Below the pieces are notes generated by a model that was given only the letters and a program-made list of their open reading frames with translations, ran no database searches and was not told where the DNA came from. From contig CATQJL010000316.1 in assembly GCA_958299035.1 (NCBI GenBank), positions 26,285,599 through 26,349,598 on the forward strand: a stretch of 64,000 bases of DNA, in the 5' to 3' direction. Shown here one piece after another: positions 22,950 to 32,931 of the stretch. Within the stretch, counting starts at the first letter, position 1, and the number at the start of each line of letters is the position of its first letter. The translations under genes and the position numbers were made by a program. The stretch is from Cylicocyclus nassatus. Lineage: Eukaryota > Nematoda > Chromadorea > Rhabditida > Strongylidae.

Positions 22950-23567
22950 TTAGGTTGACCCGAAAGTTTTGTCGCTTTTTCCAGACCACACAAGACGAAC
23001 AAGCACGATGAAGAACCTGAATGAGCTCCAATTTTTCAATTTCAGCTTCAGCTCTCTAGGTTTCGGTACTTTCACGTGTTAAACGTAATCAAAAAGCCAC
23101 AGTTCTTCTTAAATAATTAATCATAACGCACTTAGTAAACATGCTCCATGGAATCTAAAATGGCATAAGTAGCCAAAGGCTTGCTCTTCATAACAGTTAT
23201 CAGCACTCTTTAGAAATGTCAGGATAGAAATTTTCAAAATTCAGGAAAGTTTTGACGTTGCTGTTGAGTGCTCAAAAAGCCAGTAACATCGCAAAGAACA
23301 GGGTAAGTCAAAGAGCACTAAGAGCTGTAAGGGTTGGACCAGACTGCGCTGGAAAAGCGGCGTACGCAGCGTACGCCGCGTACGCTCCTATGATGAAATA
23401 TACCAGGCGTACGTCGCGTACGTCGCTTTCCCAGCGAAGTCTGGTCCAACCCTAAGAAAGGGAATAAAAATGTAAATCAAATGGTACCTAGAACGTTTTT
23501 GGATTGGTGTTCTGTAAGCTTTAGTGAGCGATGACAAAAACCGACGAAACTTTCGGGACAATCTAAT
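22950..23567. mobile_element. Mariner-type MITE, left arm
   Basis: About 620 bp with inverted ends TTAGGTTGACCCGAAAGTTT and CGAAACTTTCGGGACAATCT. TTAGGTTG-CCGAAAGTT is a familiar mariner-type terminus. TA is present at each edge. The interior has no transposase and carries a second foldback (23,329-23,454). Confidence 0.7.
23329..23454. repeat. Foldback of GTACGC nonamers, left arm
   Basis: Ends AAGGGTTGGACCAGACT and its complement; the middle is a set of 9-bp units of the type CGTACGC(A/C)G. It is nested within the mariner-type MITE. Confidence 0.75.
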
Positions 23568-23756
23568 ACATTTTCGAATTATGTAAAATCTATGGACGGG
23601 AATCATAAATTTTCAGGTTACTTGTCTATATATTATATAGACATTAGTATCAAAACTCTCACATATTATCCCCAAAAATAAACAAATCTATTCAGCCGAT
23701 TTTACCAATATGTTTACAAGTACTCCACATGATGTTATAAAAACAAATGTAAAGGC

Positions 23757-24766
23757 TTAAAGGCAGCGTCCAGGCAGATCTGGACCTACTCAGACAATTG
23801 CATCGGAAAGTCCGCGGCCTCAAAGCGTGTTACATGGAGCGTCGCGGCCCTTGAAATTTCAGCCCCGCACGCCGCGGCCCATGTATATTTTACCGGGAAC
23901 GCCGCGGCCAAAGTTGAAATCGGGAGGAGATTACCGGGAAGATCGCGGCCCAACCACCTCACTCGGCGGGCCGCGGGCCTTATCAAAGGCCGCACTTCTT
24001 ACACGCTGTAGTTTAAGGCGCAACCCTCGTGAGGTACGTCGCAGCGATGGGGCTACCCTAAGTGTTTATGAGTCTGGGTATCGCTTCTCGGAATTGGTCC
24101 TATCTGACAGAGTTGAGTTCTTATGCTGACGAAATAAACTTCAGCAGTCGGATGAGTAATATTGACGACACTAGATGATGTCGACAGATGGGCTAACGAG
24201 TTGCTCAGTTTGCACTCAAGTCGTCATTCTGAAAGACAGATTAAATAGTTTTTCACTCTTCCTAGATCTTACAAGCATGCTAATCGGGTCAACTATAGGC
24301 GCCTAACGGGCACTTACAGGATGTGCCGCGGTCACTTATCGGGTCTAATATATGGTCTTACCGGGCAGCTCGCGGCATGGATGATTGGTGGTCGGACAAG
24401 CACCCGCGAACTTCCCGATGCAGTTGTCTGAGTATGGGGCTTTTACGTGGAAAGTACTTTTGGGGCCCTAACTAAGGCACTGCCCAAGCGGCAGCTCAGG
24501 TAGTGCTGTAATGGCTGAGATATTTCCCCCGAAACTGGACCCCGCGACCGCGTTTCGCATGGATTCATGGCGCAAAGCGTGGATTCTGGCGCGAAATTGC
24601 CATGAATCCATGCGAATACGTTCGCGGGGGCCAGTTTCGAGGGGAATATCTAAGCCATTAGAGCACTACCTGAGCTGCCGCCTGGGCAGTGCCTTAGTTA
24701 GGACCTCAAAAGTACTTTCCATGTAAAAGCTCCATAGGTCCAGATCTGCCTGGACGCTGCCTTTAA
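23757..24766. mobile_element. TTAA MITE, left arm, interrupted
   Basis: Ends TTAAAGGCAGCGTCCAGG and the complement, with TTAA at both edges, as in piggyBac-type target choice. Without its insertion (23,789-24,432) it is about 364 bp and largely self-complementary. Homologues are at 36,639-37,002 and 51,769-52,133. The words CCCCGCGA-CG and GGATTCATGG recur in all copies. Confidence 0.8.
23789..24432. mobile_element. 644-bp TA-flanked transposon, left arm only
   Basis: Ends CTCAGACAATTGCATCGG and CCGATGCAGTTGTCTGAG, with TA on each side (23,787-23,788 and 24,433-24,434). The right arm has a single TA at this point, so the 646-bp difference equals element plus duplicated TA. The interior holds many short copies of CGCGGCC or GCCGCGG spaced a few tens of bases apart and no transposase. 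The first eight bases CTCAGACA match the ends of the larger element at 26,697, so they may be related. Confidence 0.88.
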
Positions 24767-26059
24767 AGTATGATTTAACAATGCAGATAAATAATACATT
24801 CTCCATGCAAACTTTAAAAAACTAGTAAATTTTTTTACACTAACAACTCAACATACACAAATAAAAAGCAAATCATTATACTATATTAGACCTTATATAC
24901 TTGGTAAATTACATATTAGTTTTTCCGTTTTAGCACCTTTGAATTCAAACGAGCACAACTTCTTCCAGACCCCATCTTTTTCTTCCAAATAAATTTCATT
25001 GTGTTCAGAAGAATTCTGGTAACATTAATGTAGTGTTCATTTGCTTTTTTCTTGCGAAATCATCTTAAGGGAATCAATAAAACCTAAAAAGGCATTTTTG
25101 ACAAGCTAATATTTATTGAGTCCTATTATTTTTCAATAGGCATCGAGGAGTTGGAGAATTTGGTGGCTCGTAAAATAAGGTCCATAGAGTTCGAGAAATG
25201 AATAGGAACCTCGGTGCGTAGTCAATCCCTTTTGTGAGGGCCACTTTTCTTAATGTGGTTTGAAGGCGTCAGGGCGAGGATGGCACCTTTCATAGATTAT
25301 ACGTGCAAGTCTGCTCAGTTTTGAAATTTTGACAAACGGTTTTTAGAGCGGTATCATACTACTCTGCTCTTACACCACAACCACATCCTAGCAAATTTAT
25401 AGCGTGCAAGGCTAGCAGGATTACGTTAAATTGAGTACATCAACCTTTTGTAATGACTTACTGTTCACAGCCATGCTTGCAATGCTTGTCTTAAATGATT
25501 TACCACATTGTTGTTTCTTTTAGCTGTACTTGACCAATTTTTTGTTGTAATTAATAATCCAGGCCAAAAAAGGATTGCTCCAGCAAATTATGAGCAGCGA
25601 AAGCAGAGTCAAGCGCCCTCAATTCGCGAGTGCGGCAATTGGTGAGGTGTATGCAACTAATATTTTTTGGTATTGCAGCTTTAGCGATGGTAGCTTCAAA
25701 TGGGGCTACATACTAGAAGGCCTGATCATAGTTCTATGCAGCTATATTTGCGATTTGCTCTAAAGGACCCTTTGAGATGCTCGTTTCTATGGCAGAAACA
25801 CCTTCCAAAACAGTGCAAAACATTGGCCCGTAGTAAAGCTAATTCAGTTCAGGTAAACTGAACTGAGGCCCTCATCCAAGATTCGGTAAGGTAGACTGCC
25901 TATCACCAGCTTCCCATGTAGTAAGAATGCAAAATGAAATTTCAGCTGACCGTCCGTCTACCTGACGAGGTAGTCTACCTTACTTCAGTCAGTCCACATT
26001 CAGTTAAACTACCAATTGATTTAAATAGTGTGTCAATGATGATACGCAGAGAAACTTCT

Positions 26060-26085
26060 CGTAAGTTACTCCTGAGTAACTTACG
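26060..26085. repeat. Perfect 26-bp hairpin, left arm
   Basis: CGTAAGTTACTC, loop CT, then the exact complement. It is mirrored in the right arm near 35,320-35,345. Flanks at 25,880-25,990 contain further complementary words (GGTAGACTGCC; GGTAGTCTACC), so it may be part of a larger decayed foldback. Confidence 0.7.
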
Positions 26086-26729
26086 ATACACGTCAGTTTA
26101 ACATGTCGGTGAGGATCCACAGTGATGCTGACGAGACTTAACAAGATCTAACAAGTGCGGCCACATCCCCGCCGCTAGTGCCAATGACGTAGATGTGAAT
26201 GTTTGGCAAAGTCGTCTTGACTCGTATACTTGCATGGACGTGGCGCTCTCAATTTTATCATCGTGGGTGGTTAGCAATATCAATCAATGGCTCGACTGAA
26301 GGCAAGCTGACTCGTCGAAGCCTCAATTGAAATTTTATTCAGCTGAGATCGAATGAAGCAGCTTTACTACGGGCCATTAGCTTTCACTTATCTAGATCTG
26401 GACTTTTTGAAGCAGACTTTAAACAACGTCAAGGAAGACGTGGCTTTAGCAAATGCATTGCGCACAATGATGGCTTCTTTGACTGCCTTACACTCAAGAC
26501 TGACCTTGAAGAGTGCAATTATTCGAAAATCGCGTTTTCATATGTCGAATTTATAACCACGTATTCCATACAAAGCGTTTTCTGCAACTTTGGTAATTTA
26601 TATAGCAACCCCTATCAGCCCTCTGCCACTCTCTTAAAACATAGCACCTAAAAGGCGCTAAAAGCGTAAAAACTTTCCGAATGACCTAGTATATTACTCA
26701 GACACTTTTTCCGACGGTCCGCGCGCTTT

Positions 26730-26880
26730 CGTGAGCCTACCGTGCGAGCGGCGCGCCTAAATTTGTGGGCGTGGTCTCGTTTCCGACGGGCGGCGCGCCA
26801 TCGAAATCTGCCGTGCGAGCGGCGCGCCTTGCCTTCGACGGGCGGCGCGCCATCTTGAGTGACCGGGCGAGCGGCGCGCC
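26730..26880. repeat. GGCGCGCC array, left arm
   Basis: Five GGCGCGCC words in 130 bp, alternately preceded by GTGCGAGC (or GGGCGAGC) and by CGACGGGC. It lies at the left end of the TIR element. Related words lie near its other end (28,340-28,440). Mirror at 34,490-34,640. Confidence 0.75.
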
Positions 26881-27029
26881 ATCAACAAATATGTAAGAAC
26901 AACGAACATGTAACTTAACAAGACGCGTAAGCATCATTTTGAATTCGTTGTTAGCCGTAGGAGGTTGCATTTTTCATCGCATCGTTGGTTGCTTGTCCGT
27001 TTTGCCGGCTAATCGTCACATCTAATCTG

Positions 27030-27775
27030 ATCTCACAAATGTCTGTAAAGATTGGCAAGGAAGTCCAAGGCACAACACCTTTCAACAGTTGTGTTCATTG
27101 TACCGTTTTTTATTACAGAGGGTGAGTCATGATGTATGCAAACACCTCATTTACATAAGGAGTTCTTAGACGACGGAGCCTGCCGACGAAATCAAAAACT
27201 ACTCCATTCGCCTATACCAAAACGCTGAACGGGATGAAGAGTTGCTCAATCTACCAGAAGAAATAGAAGGGATGCTTAGAGGTCAATAAAAGGAACACTT
27301 TTGGAGAAATAATCACTTTCAATGGACGTTTCCAGACTTCGGTGAAGACATGATGGGGTTCGGAATTAGATCAGTGGAATAACCTGGATTTGAATCAGTC
27401 TTTGTGAGTGACTAAAACAGGTTTCGCAAAAACCAAAAGATTTGCGTTTCAGATTTTACCTTGGAAATACCGAAAAGGAAAGAATGGAAGCGCTGGCTGA
27501 GCTCAGACAACAGCGCAAGATTGGCGACCTCAACTATTCAAATCTCTCCTAATGGCTCTGTAAGTCCAAAGATACTTTACAAATTTCACAGTGATTGAGA
27601 ATTTGATTTCAGACGAGATATAAGGTCCTGCAATTACGCGTCAGGAAAATGGATAGCCAATAAGGTGAGAATTTGTGCATACTTAAATAATGATCTGACA
27701 TTTCTTTCAGCGCCAGAAACGTGCCGCACCAGCCGAAGAGAAGGAAGTTATTGACCGAAAAGGGACTACGTAGCA
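27030..27775 (+). pseudogene. Spliced gene fragment captured in a TIR element, left arm
   Basis: Four introns of nematode size are visible: 27,122-27,169, 27,404-27,452, 27,560-27,612 and 27,665-27,710, starting GTGAG or GTAAG and three of them ending TTTCAG. The exon at 27,170-27,403 reads EIKNYSIRLYQNAERDEELL and EHFWRNNHFQWTFPDFGEDM, with TAA at 27,287 and 27,380. The next exons read LGNTEKERMEALAELRQQRK, DIRSCNYASGKWIANK and RQKRAAPAEEKEVIDRKG, then TAG near 27,772. I do not recognise the protein. It looks like the 3' part of a host gene picked up by the transposon and decayed. A possible first exon starts at ATG 27,040. Confidence 0.6.
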
Positions 27776-28450
27776 GCAACTCAATCATCAGCTAACGCCT
27801 GTCAACATCTGCGTAATTTCCTTTCCAACGTCTCCTCCAGAAAAAAAAAATTGATTTGTCTAAGTTTTTCTTTATGTGTTTTCTTTACAAGTATTGTTCA
27901 GTGTCTTGTCTTTAGTGTTTCATCTTTCGTAATATAATGGTACCTTGCTTCAAACTTTCATCAAGATCTCCGCGCTCACTGCCTCAGTGTCATGATTCTG
28001 AAAGGATTCGGGTTTTTTTGCTTAATCAGGTCATTCTTACCGGTGTCTATCAGTGCTTTCTCAGTATCAGCATTGCTGTTATGCTTTACGTGTATTTAAT
28101 AGGGGCTTAGCGTAAAAGGTATTGATGATATTATAGTTGTTGCCTGTTGTGCTCTGCTTTTGATTCTGTATTATGTCTTTCTGTAAGTCTTTGGATAATA
28201 AATCTGCCATAATCATACCTGTACACATGTTTGGCAATAAATCTGAGGGTATGAGGCCGTATTTCAATGACAAAATATGAAGTTTATCAAAGGATTGCTA
28301 TCTGTATCACAATAGGGTCCTACAACGCTTTCGAAGGAGCGGAGCGGCGCGCCTTCAGCGAGCGAGCCGCGTACCTTCATTCCATGGGCGGCGGGAGGCA
28401 TGAGCGCTCGCACGCTCAAGGCGCGCGGGCCGTCGGAAAAAGTGTCTGAG

Positions 28451-29144
28451 TTAGGTTGTTCCGAAAGTTCTGTCGTAGTTTTTGAATATGTAACTTTGCG
28501 CATCTCAAAGGATTTGCATCCTTTTGATTTTATTTGAAAGTGTAAGTTCTTCAGTTTCGAATGCTTTTTTTCTTTGCTTCACACACTGACTGCAGAGATA
28601 AAAATGGAAAAAGAAGACCATATAAACTTTGATCATTTTAAATTAGGTCGCCAAAAATCTGAAACGCTGCGGAAAAATTTGAAAACGTAAGTGCACAGGT
28701 TTTTTGACATACTCTTTGCATCAGAAGAAAATTGTGCTGTTTGGACGTCTCTGTGAAAACTTACGAATTTCGACTTTACTACAGAAAATGCCAAAGTTGA
28801 TTAATTTGTCACTTTTTTCGAAAATCATAACTTTTTACAACACATTCAAACAACACAAACTTCTCATAGTTTCAAAGAGTAGGTCAAAGAACCTATGTAG
28901 TACGCTTTCTAATTTTCCGCAGCGCTATAGGTTTTTGGCGACCTAACATAAAATAATTAAAGTTTATATGGTCTTTTTCAATTTTTGTCTCTGCAGTCAG
29001 TGTGTTTTAGGAGCTAAAAAGGAAAGTATTCGAAAGCGAAAGACTTACTCTTTCGCATATAATTAAAAGTATGCGAATCTAAAGATGGCGCAAAGTTACA
29101 AATTTTGAAAAATGAAACGACAGAACTTTCGGAACAACCAAATA
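28451..29144. mobile_element. Mariner-type MITE, left arm, second family
   Basis: Ends TTAGGTTGTTCCGAAAGTTC and GAACTTTCGGAACAACCAAA, about 690 bp, with TA-rich edges. The words CACTGACTGCAGAGA and TATGGTCTTTTTC occur in direct and inverted form inside. It begins directly at the right edge of the CTCAG element, so one of the two used the end of the other as target. It also cuts the RT fragment that follows. Mirror at 32,239-32,931. Confidence 0.75.
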
Positions 29145-29149
29145 CTTTC

Positions 29150-29500
29150 AAACAAAAAATAGGAGTATCATAGGAAGGAAATTTCAGTCCTCTCTTAGCT
29201 GATCTAATACTATCTTTGGTTTAAATACATATGTTCAAGCCAAAACAAGTCTATCATATCATTAATATGGTTCGTTTTGAATATATGGATGATTTGTTGA
29301 TTATACATAATTTACAAGTCCAAACTCTTGCTGAAATAATTTTAAAACAGTTTATAATGACAAACTCGAACTAGAATCCACACATTTAGACAAAAACGTT
29401 TTCAGTTGCCTAGACTTACATATAAAAATAATAAATGATAAAATAGTAACCATATTTCTCCGTATAAAGCAGAAAATCTGTGTTACTGTGCTCATTCCCC
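29150..29500 (+). pseudogene. Penelope-like RT fragment, left arm
   Basis: It reads EGNFSPLLADLILS (RT motif B region) and about 90 bp later RFEYMDDLLII at 29,273-29,305, with the catalytic YMDD at 29,282-29,293. DKLELES and CLDLHIKIINDKIVT follow after a frame change. The LELE-FLDL-I order after the YxDD box is that of Penelope-like RTs. Stops and frameshifts are present, and the upstream half was cut off by the mariner-type element. Mirror at 31,874-32,224. Confidence 0.55.
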
Positions 29501-30241
29501 ATAGTTGTGAAGGATGAGCGGTAAAGCTCGTTTTGACTTGCTGGTGATAACACGTGGTAAGGACGGTAGGAAGCGGAGCCAAGACGAGTCGGAATTATAA
29601 AAGGGTAAATTTCGCTATGAAAGACCAAGCACGATGGACTGGCTACGAAATGGGGTGGAATCCGGGATGCCGGCTCGTTATATAATAGAACAGACCATTT
29701 TAACTTCGATGTAAAAAAAAGCGATGTTACACTCCGAAACACTGAGAAATCACGTACATGAAATTTTTGATAGATTTTACCGATATAATACTACTAATGA
29801 TTAACACTCTTTCAAACAACTGCTAAAATAAAAATATAATTCTAGCGTATATACAAATGCGTAGATAAAAATACATGTATACTATACAACTACAACCTCG
29901 ATGATTATTTATATCTTAAAAAAGTTTTCGATGTTTAAAATAATTGCTTTTGATTTTAGATACTATTATACATAATTATATAACATATGATTGTTCATGA
30001 GTGATCAGTGTACATTTATATTTATCAACTTATAAACTAACAATTATAACAAGTGTTCCCGCAAAAGACAATGGTCATTCGCAATACGAATGAGCCAACT
30101 TTATTGCAAGGTCTTAATTATGAAAGCTTGGTCAAACAATAATGTGAAGGAAGGAGATTGTTTGATCAGCGCTTGCAGAAGATTTTGTATTGCTGCCCGC
30201 TGGCAGAACACGGAAGCATTGCTCGCTGAGGGTTTGGCCAC

Positions 30242-31132
30242 TTGAGGTTCTGAGTCATTGTTATTTCCAGTTACATTTACCTTGTACCGCTTATTTGTTG
30301 GTAGGTTGCTACTATGTATTATTCCTCAGCAGTAAAGTTTTCCAGAAATTTTAGACTATCTCAAGATAGGTGCGAAAGCCCTATCGGATCGAGCCCTAGC
30401 GGCCGCCTCGCTCGGGCTTTGTATCACGTTCCCGATTATCTCTGGACATTCTTTCACGCCTCAGCAGCCCTCATCTACTGCTGAGATACATGTGAAAATG
30501 TTCGAACAATAACGCCATCTGCAGAGAAGTGCCAGACTAGAAGGAAAAGGTTGTTAATCCCATTCCTAAAACGACCAATCCAATTCTGTTACCAAATTCA
30601 GACCTATAAGCATAAACTCTTCTATGCAAAGTTCTTGAAAAAAGAAAAAAATATTGCGAGATATACTCCTTCACTGGTTCGATAAATTCAAACTCGTACC
30701 ATCTGAACAGCATGGGTTTAGCAGTGGTGCATCTACAGTTACCCAACTAATGGATTGTAATTATGACTGGCTCAATGCTCTTCTTGATGGGGAATAAGTC
30801 GTTTGATATATTTTGACTCATCAAAGCTTTCGATCGCATCTGCCATGAAAAATTGTTGCACAAACTCAATCACTATGGTATCTGAGAAAATCCATTATTG
30901 TTTGAGTCCTATTCAAAACTATCTTTTTGTCGTCCAAGTTCGAACGTCGCCCAATCTCGGCAGTGTTTGATTGAAACTGCTTGAGCTGTGCACCGGGATT
31001 ATTTCTTTATTAAATAACGTTTTGGCTATATCGCCTTCTTCAGAATCTGAAATTGTAAATGCATACTCAGATAATCGCCGGGGCAAGCGGTCTTCATACT
31101 CGCGCTTTCTGCAAGCAGCAAAGTTCTGGGGC
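30242..31132. other. Spacer of the giant inverted repeat
   Basis: 891 bp of single-copy sequence between the arms. It holds a degenerate non-LTR reverse transcriptase on the + strand (30,541-30,945) and, on the minus strand, the continuation of an open frame that starts in the right arm. No signature of a replication origin or of a short joining palindrome was seen. Confidence 0.9.
30541..30945 (+). pseudogene. CR1/Jockey-type RT fragment in the spacer
   Basis: It reads VVNPIPKTTNPI, then (another frame) a LLCKVLE context, LVPSEQHGFSSGASTVTQLM and NYDWLNALLDGE, then, with further frame changes, IYFD, AFDRICHEKLLHKLNHYG. These are motifs 0 to A of a non-LTR reverse transcriptase of the CR1/Jockey type. 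Several stops and shifts make it non-functional. It lies wholly in the 891-bp spacer and is not duplicated. Confidence 0.75.
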
Positions 31133-31284
31133 GTGGCCAAACCCTCAGCGAGCAATGCTTCCGTGTTCTGCCAGCGGGCAGCAATACAAAATCTTCTGGA
31201 AGCGCTGATCAAACAATCTCCTTCCTTTACATTATTGTTTGACCAAGCTTTCATAATTAAGACCTTGCAATAAAGTTGGCTCAT
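30919..31284 (-). CDS. Open frame crossing the right-arm/spacer junction
   Basis: A 121-residue frame from ATG at 31,284, with KAWSNNNVKEGDCLISASRR, AAGVATP-like and CRKREYEDRLPRRLSEYAF segments and EEGDIAKTLFNKEIIPVH. In the left arm the same sequence stops at the junction (GLAT then TGA). I do not recognise the domain; it may be the tail of the Penelope-like element. Low complexity is absent, so it could be once-coding sequence. Confidence 0.3.
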   Translation of the reverse strand: MSQLYCKVLIMKAWSNNNVKEGDCLISASRRFCIAARWQNTEALLAEGLATPQNFAACRKREYEDRLPRRLSEYAFTISDSEEGDIAKTLFNKEIIPVHSSSSFNQTLPRLGDVRTWTTKR

Positions 31285-31873
31285 TCGTATTGCGAATGAC
31301 CATTGTCTTTTGCGGGAACACTTGTTATAATTGTTAGTTTATAAGTTGATAAATATAAATGTACACTGATCACTCATGAACAATCATGTGTTATATAATT
31401 ATGTATAATAGTATCTAAAATCAAAAGCAATTATTTTAAACATCGAAAACTTTTTCAAGATATAAATAATCATCGAGGTTGTAGTTGTATAGTATACATG
31501 TATTTTTATCTACGCATTTGTATATACGCTAGAATTATATTTTTATTTTAGCAGTTGTTTGAAAGAGTGTTAATCATTAGTAGTATTATATCGGTGAAAT
31601 CTATCAAAAATTACATGTACGTGATTTCTCAGTGTTTCGGAGTGTAACATCGCTTTTTTTTACATCGAAGTTAAAATGGTCTGTTCTATTATATAACGAG
31701 CCGGCATCCCGGATTCCACCCCATTTCGTAGCCAGTCCATCGTGCTTGGTCTTTCATAGCGAAATTTACCCTTTTATAATTCCGACTCGTCTTGGCTCCG
31801 CTTCCTACCGTCCTTACCATGTGTTATCACCAGCAAGTCAAAACGAGCTTTACCGCTCATCCTTCACAACTAT

Positions 31874-32224
31874 GGGGAATGCGCACAGTAACACAAACAC
31901 ACAGATTTTCTGCTTTATACGGAGAAATATGGTTATTATTTTATCATTTATTATTTTTATATGTAAGTCTAGGCAACTGAAAACGTTTTTGTCTAAATGT
32001 GTGGATTCTACTTCGAGTTTGTCATTATAAACTGTTTTAAAATTATTTCAGCAAGAGTTTGGACTTGTAAATTATGTATAATCAACAAATCATCCATATA
32101 TTCAAAACGAACCATATTAATGATATGATAGACCTTGTTTTGGCTTGAACATATGTATTTAAACCAAAGATAGTATTAGATCAGCTAAGAGAGGACTGAA
32201 ATTTCCTTCCTATGGTACTCCTAT
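31874..32224 (-). pseudogene. Penelope-like RT fragment, right arm
   Basis: Mirror of 29,150-29,500. Near its 3' side the sequence continues through the arm to the frame at 31,284-30,919, which may be the distal part of the same element. Confidence 0.55.
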
Positions 32225-32238
32225 TTTTTGTTTGAAAG

Positions 32239-32931
32239 TATTTGGTTGTTCCGAAAGTTCTGTCGTTTCATTTTTCAAAATTTGTAACTTTGCGCCATCT
32301 TTAGATTCGCATACTTTTGATTATATGCGAAAGAGTAAGTCTTTCGCTTTCGAATACTTTCCTTTTTAGCTCCTAAAACACACTGACTGCAGAGACAAAA
32401 ATTGAAAAAGACCATATAAACTTTAATTATTTTATGTTAGGTCGCCAAAAACCTATAGCGCTGCGGAGAATTAGAAGACGTACTACATAGGTTCTTTGAC
32501 CTACTCTTTGAAACTATGAGAAGTTTGTGTTGTTTGAATGTGTTGTAAAAAGTTATGATTTTTGAAAAAAGTGACAAATTAATCAACTTTGGCATTTTCT
32601 GTAGTAAAGTCGAAATTCGTAAGTTTTCACAGAGACGTCCAAACAGCACAATTTTCTTCTGATGCAAAGAGTATGTCAAAAAACCTGTGCACTTACGTTT
32701 TCAAATTTTTCCGCAGCGTTTCAGATTTTTGGCGACCTAATTTAAAATGATCAAAGTTTATATGGTCTTCTTTTTCCATTTTTATCTCTGCAGTCAGTGT
32801 GTGAAGCAAAGAAAAAAGCATTCGAAATTGAAGAACTTACACTTTCAAATAAAATCAAAAGGATGCAAATCCGTTGAGATGCGCAAAGTTACATATTCAA
32901 AAATTACGACAGAACTTTCGGAACAACCTAA
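32239..32931. mobile_element. Mariner-type MITE, right arm, second family
   Basis: Mirror of 28,451-29,144. Confidence 0.75.

Larger units (their letters stand above)
26697..28450. mobile_element. TIR element carrying a gene fragment, left arm
   Basis: A 1,754-bp element. Ends are CTCAGACACTTTTTCCGAC and its complement; both flanks read TTA (26,694-26,696 and 28,451-28,453), a 3-bp duplication as in PIF/Harbinger-type insertion, though the class is not proven. Next to each end are GC-rich blocks with GGCGCGCC words. The interior holds the remains of a multi-exon gene on the + strand instead of a transposase. Mirror at 32,932-34,674. Confidence 0.78.
14906..30241 (+). repeat. Left arm of giant inverted repeat
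   Basis: 15,336 bp that is the near-exact reverse complement of 31,133-46,285. Matching positions add to 61,191 at the outer end, 61,169 at 16-17 kb, 61,164 near 18 kb, 60,772 at 19.3-22.2 kb, 60,759 near 23.6 kb, 61,405 at 24.5-26.5 kb, 61,371 near 27 kb and 61,374 at the inner end. Each change marks one indel. Many segments of 200-400 bp translate identically in both arms. This arm alone carries the 23,789-24,432 insertion and lacks a 392-bp piece at 19,094/19,095. Confidence 0.97.

Noticed and set aside
28079..28503. Minus-strand frames in the CTCAG element (MADLLSKDLQKDIIQ and others) as its transposase
   Set aside because: They are 64-80 residues, lack a DDE or DDD signature and differ between frames; the interior is better explained by the captured gene fragment on the other strand.
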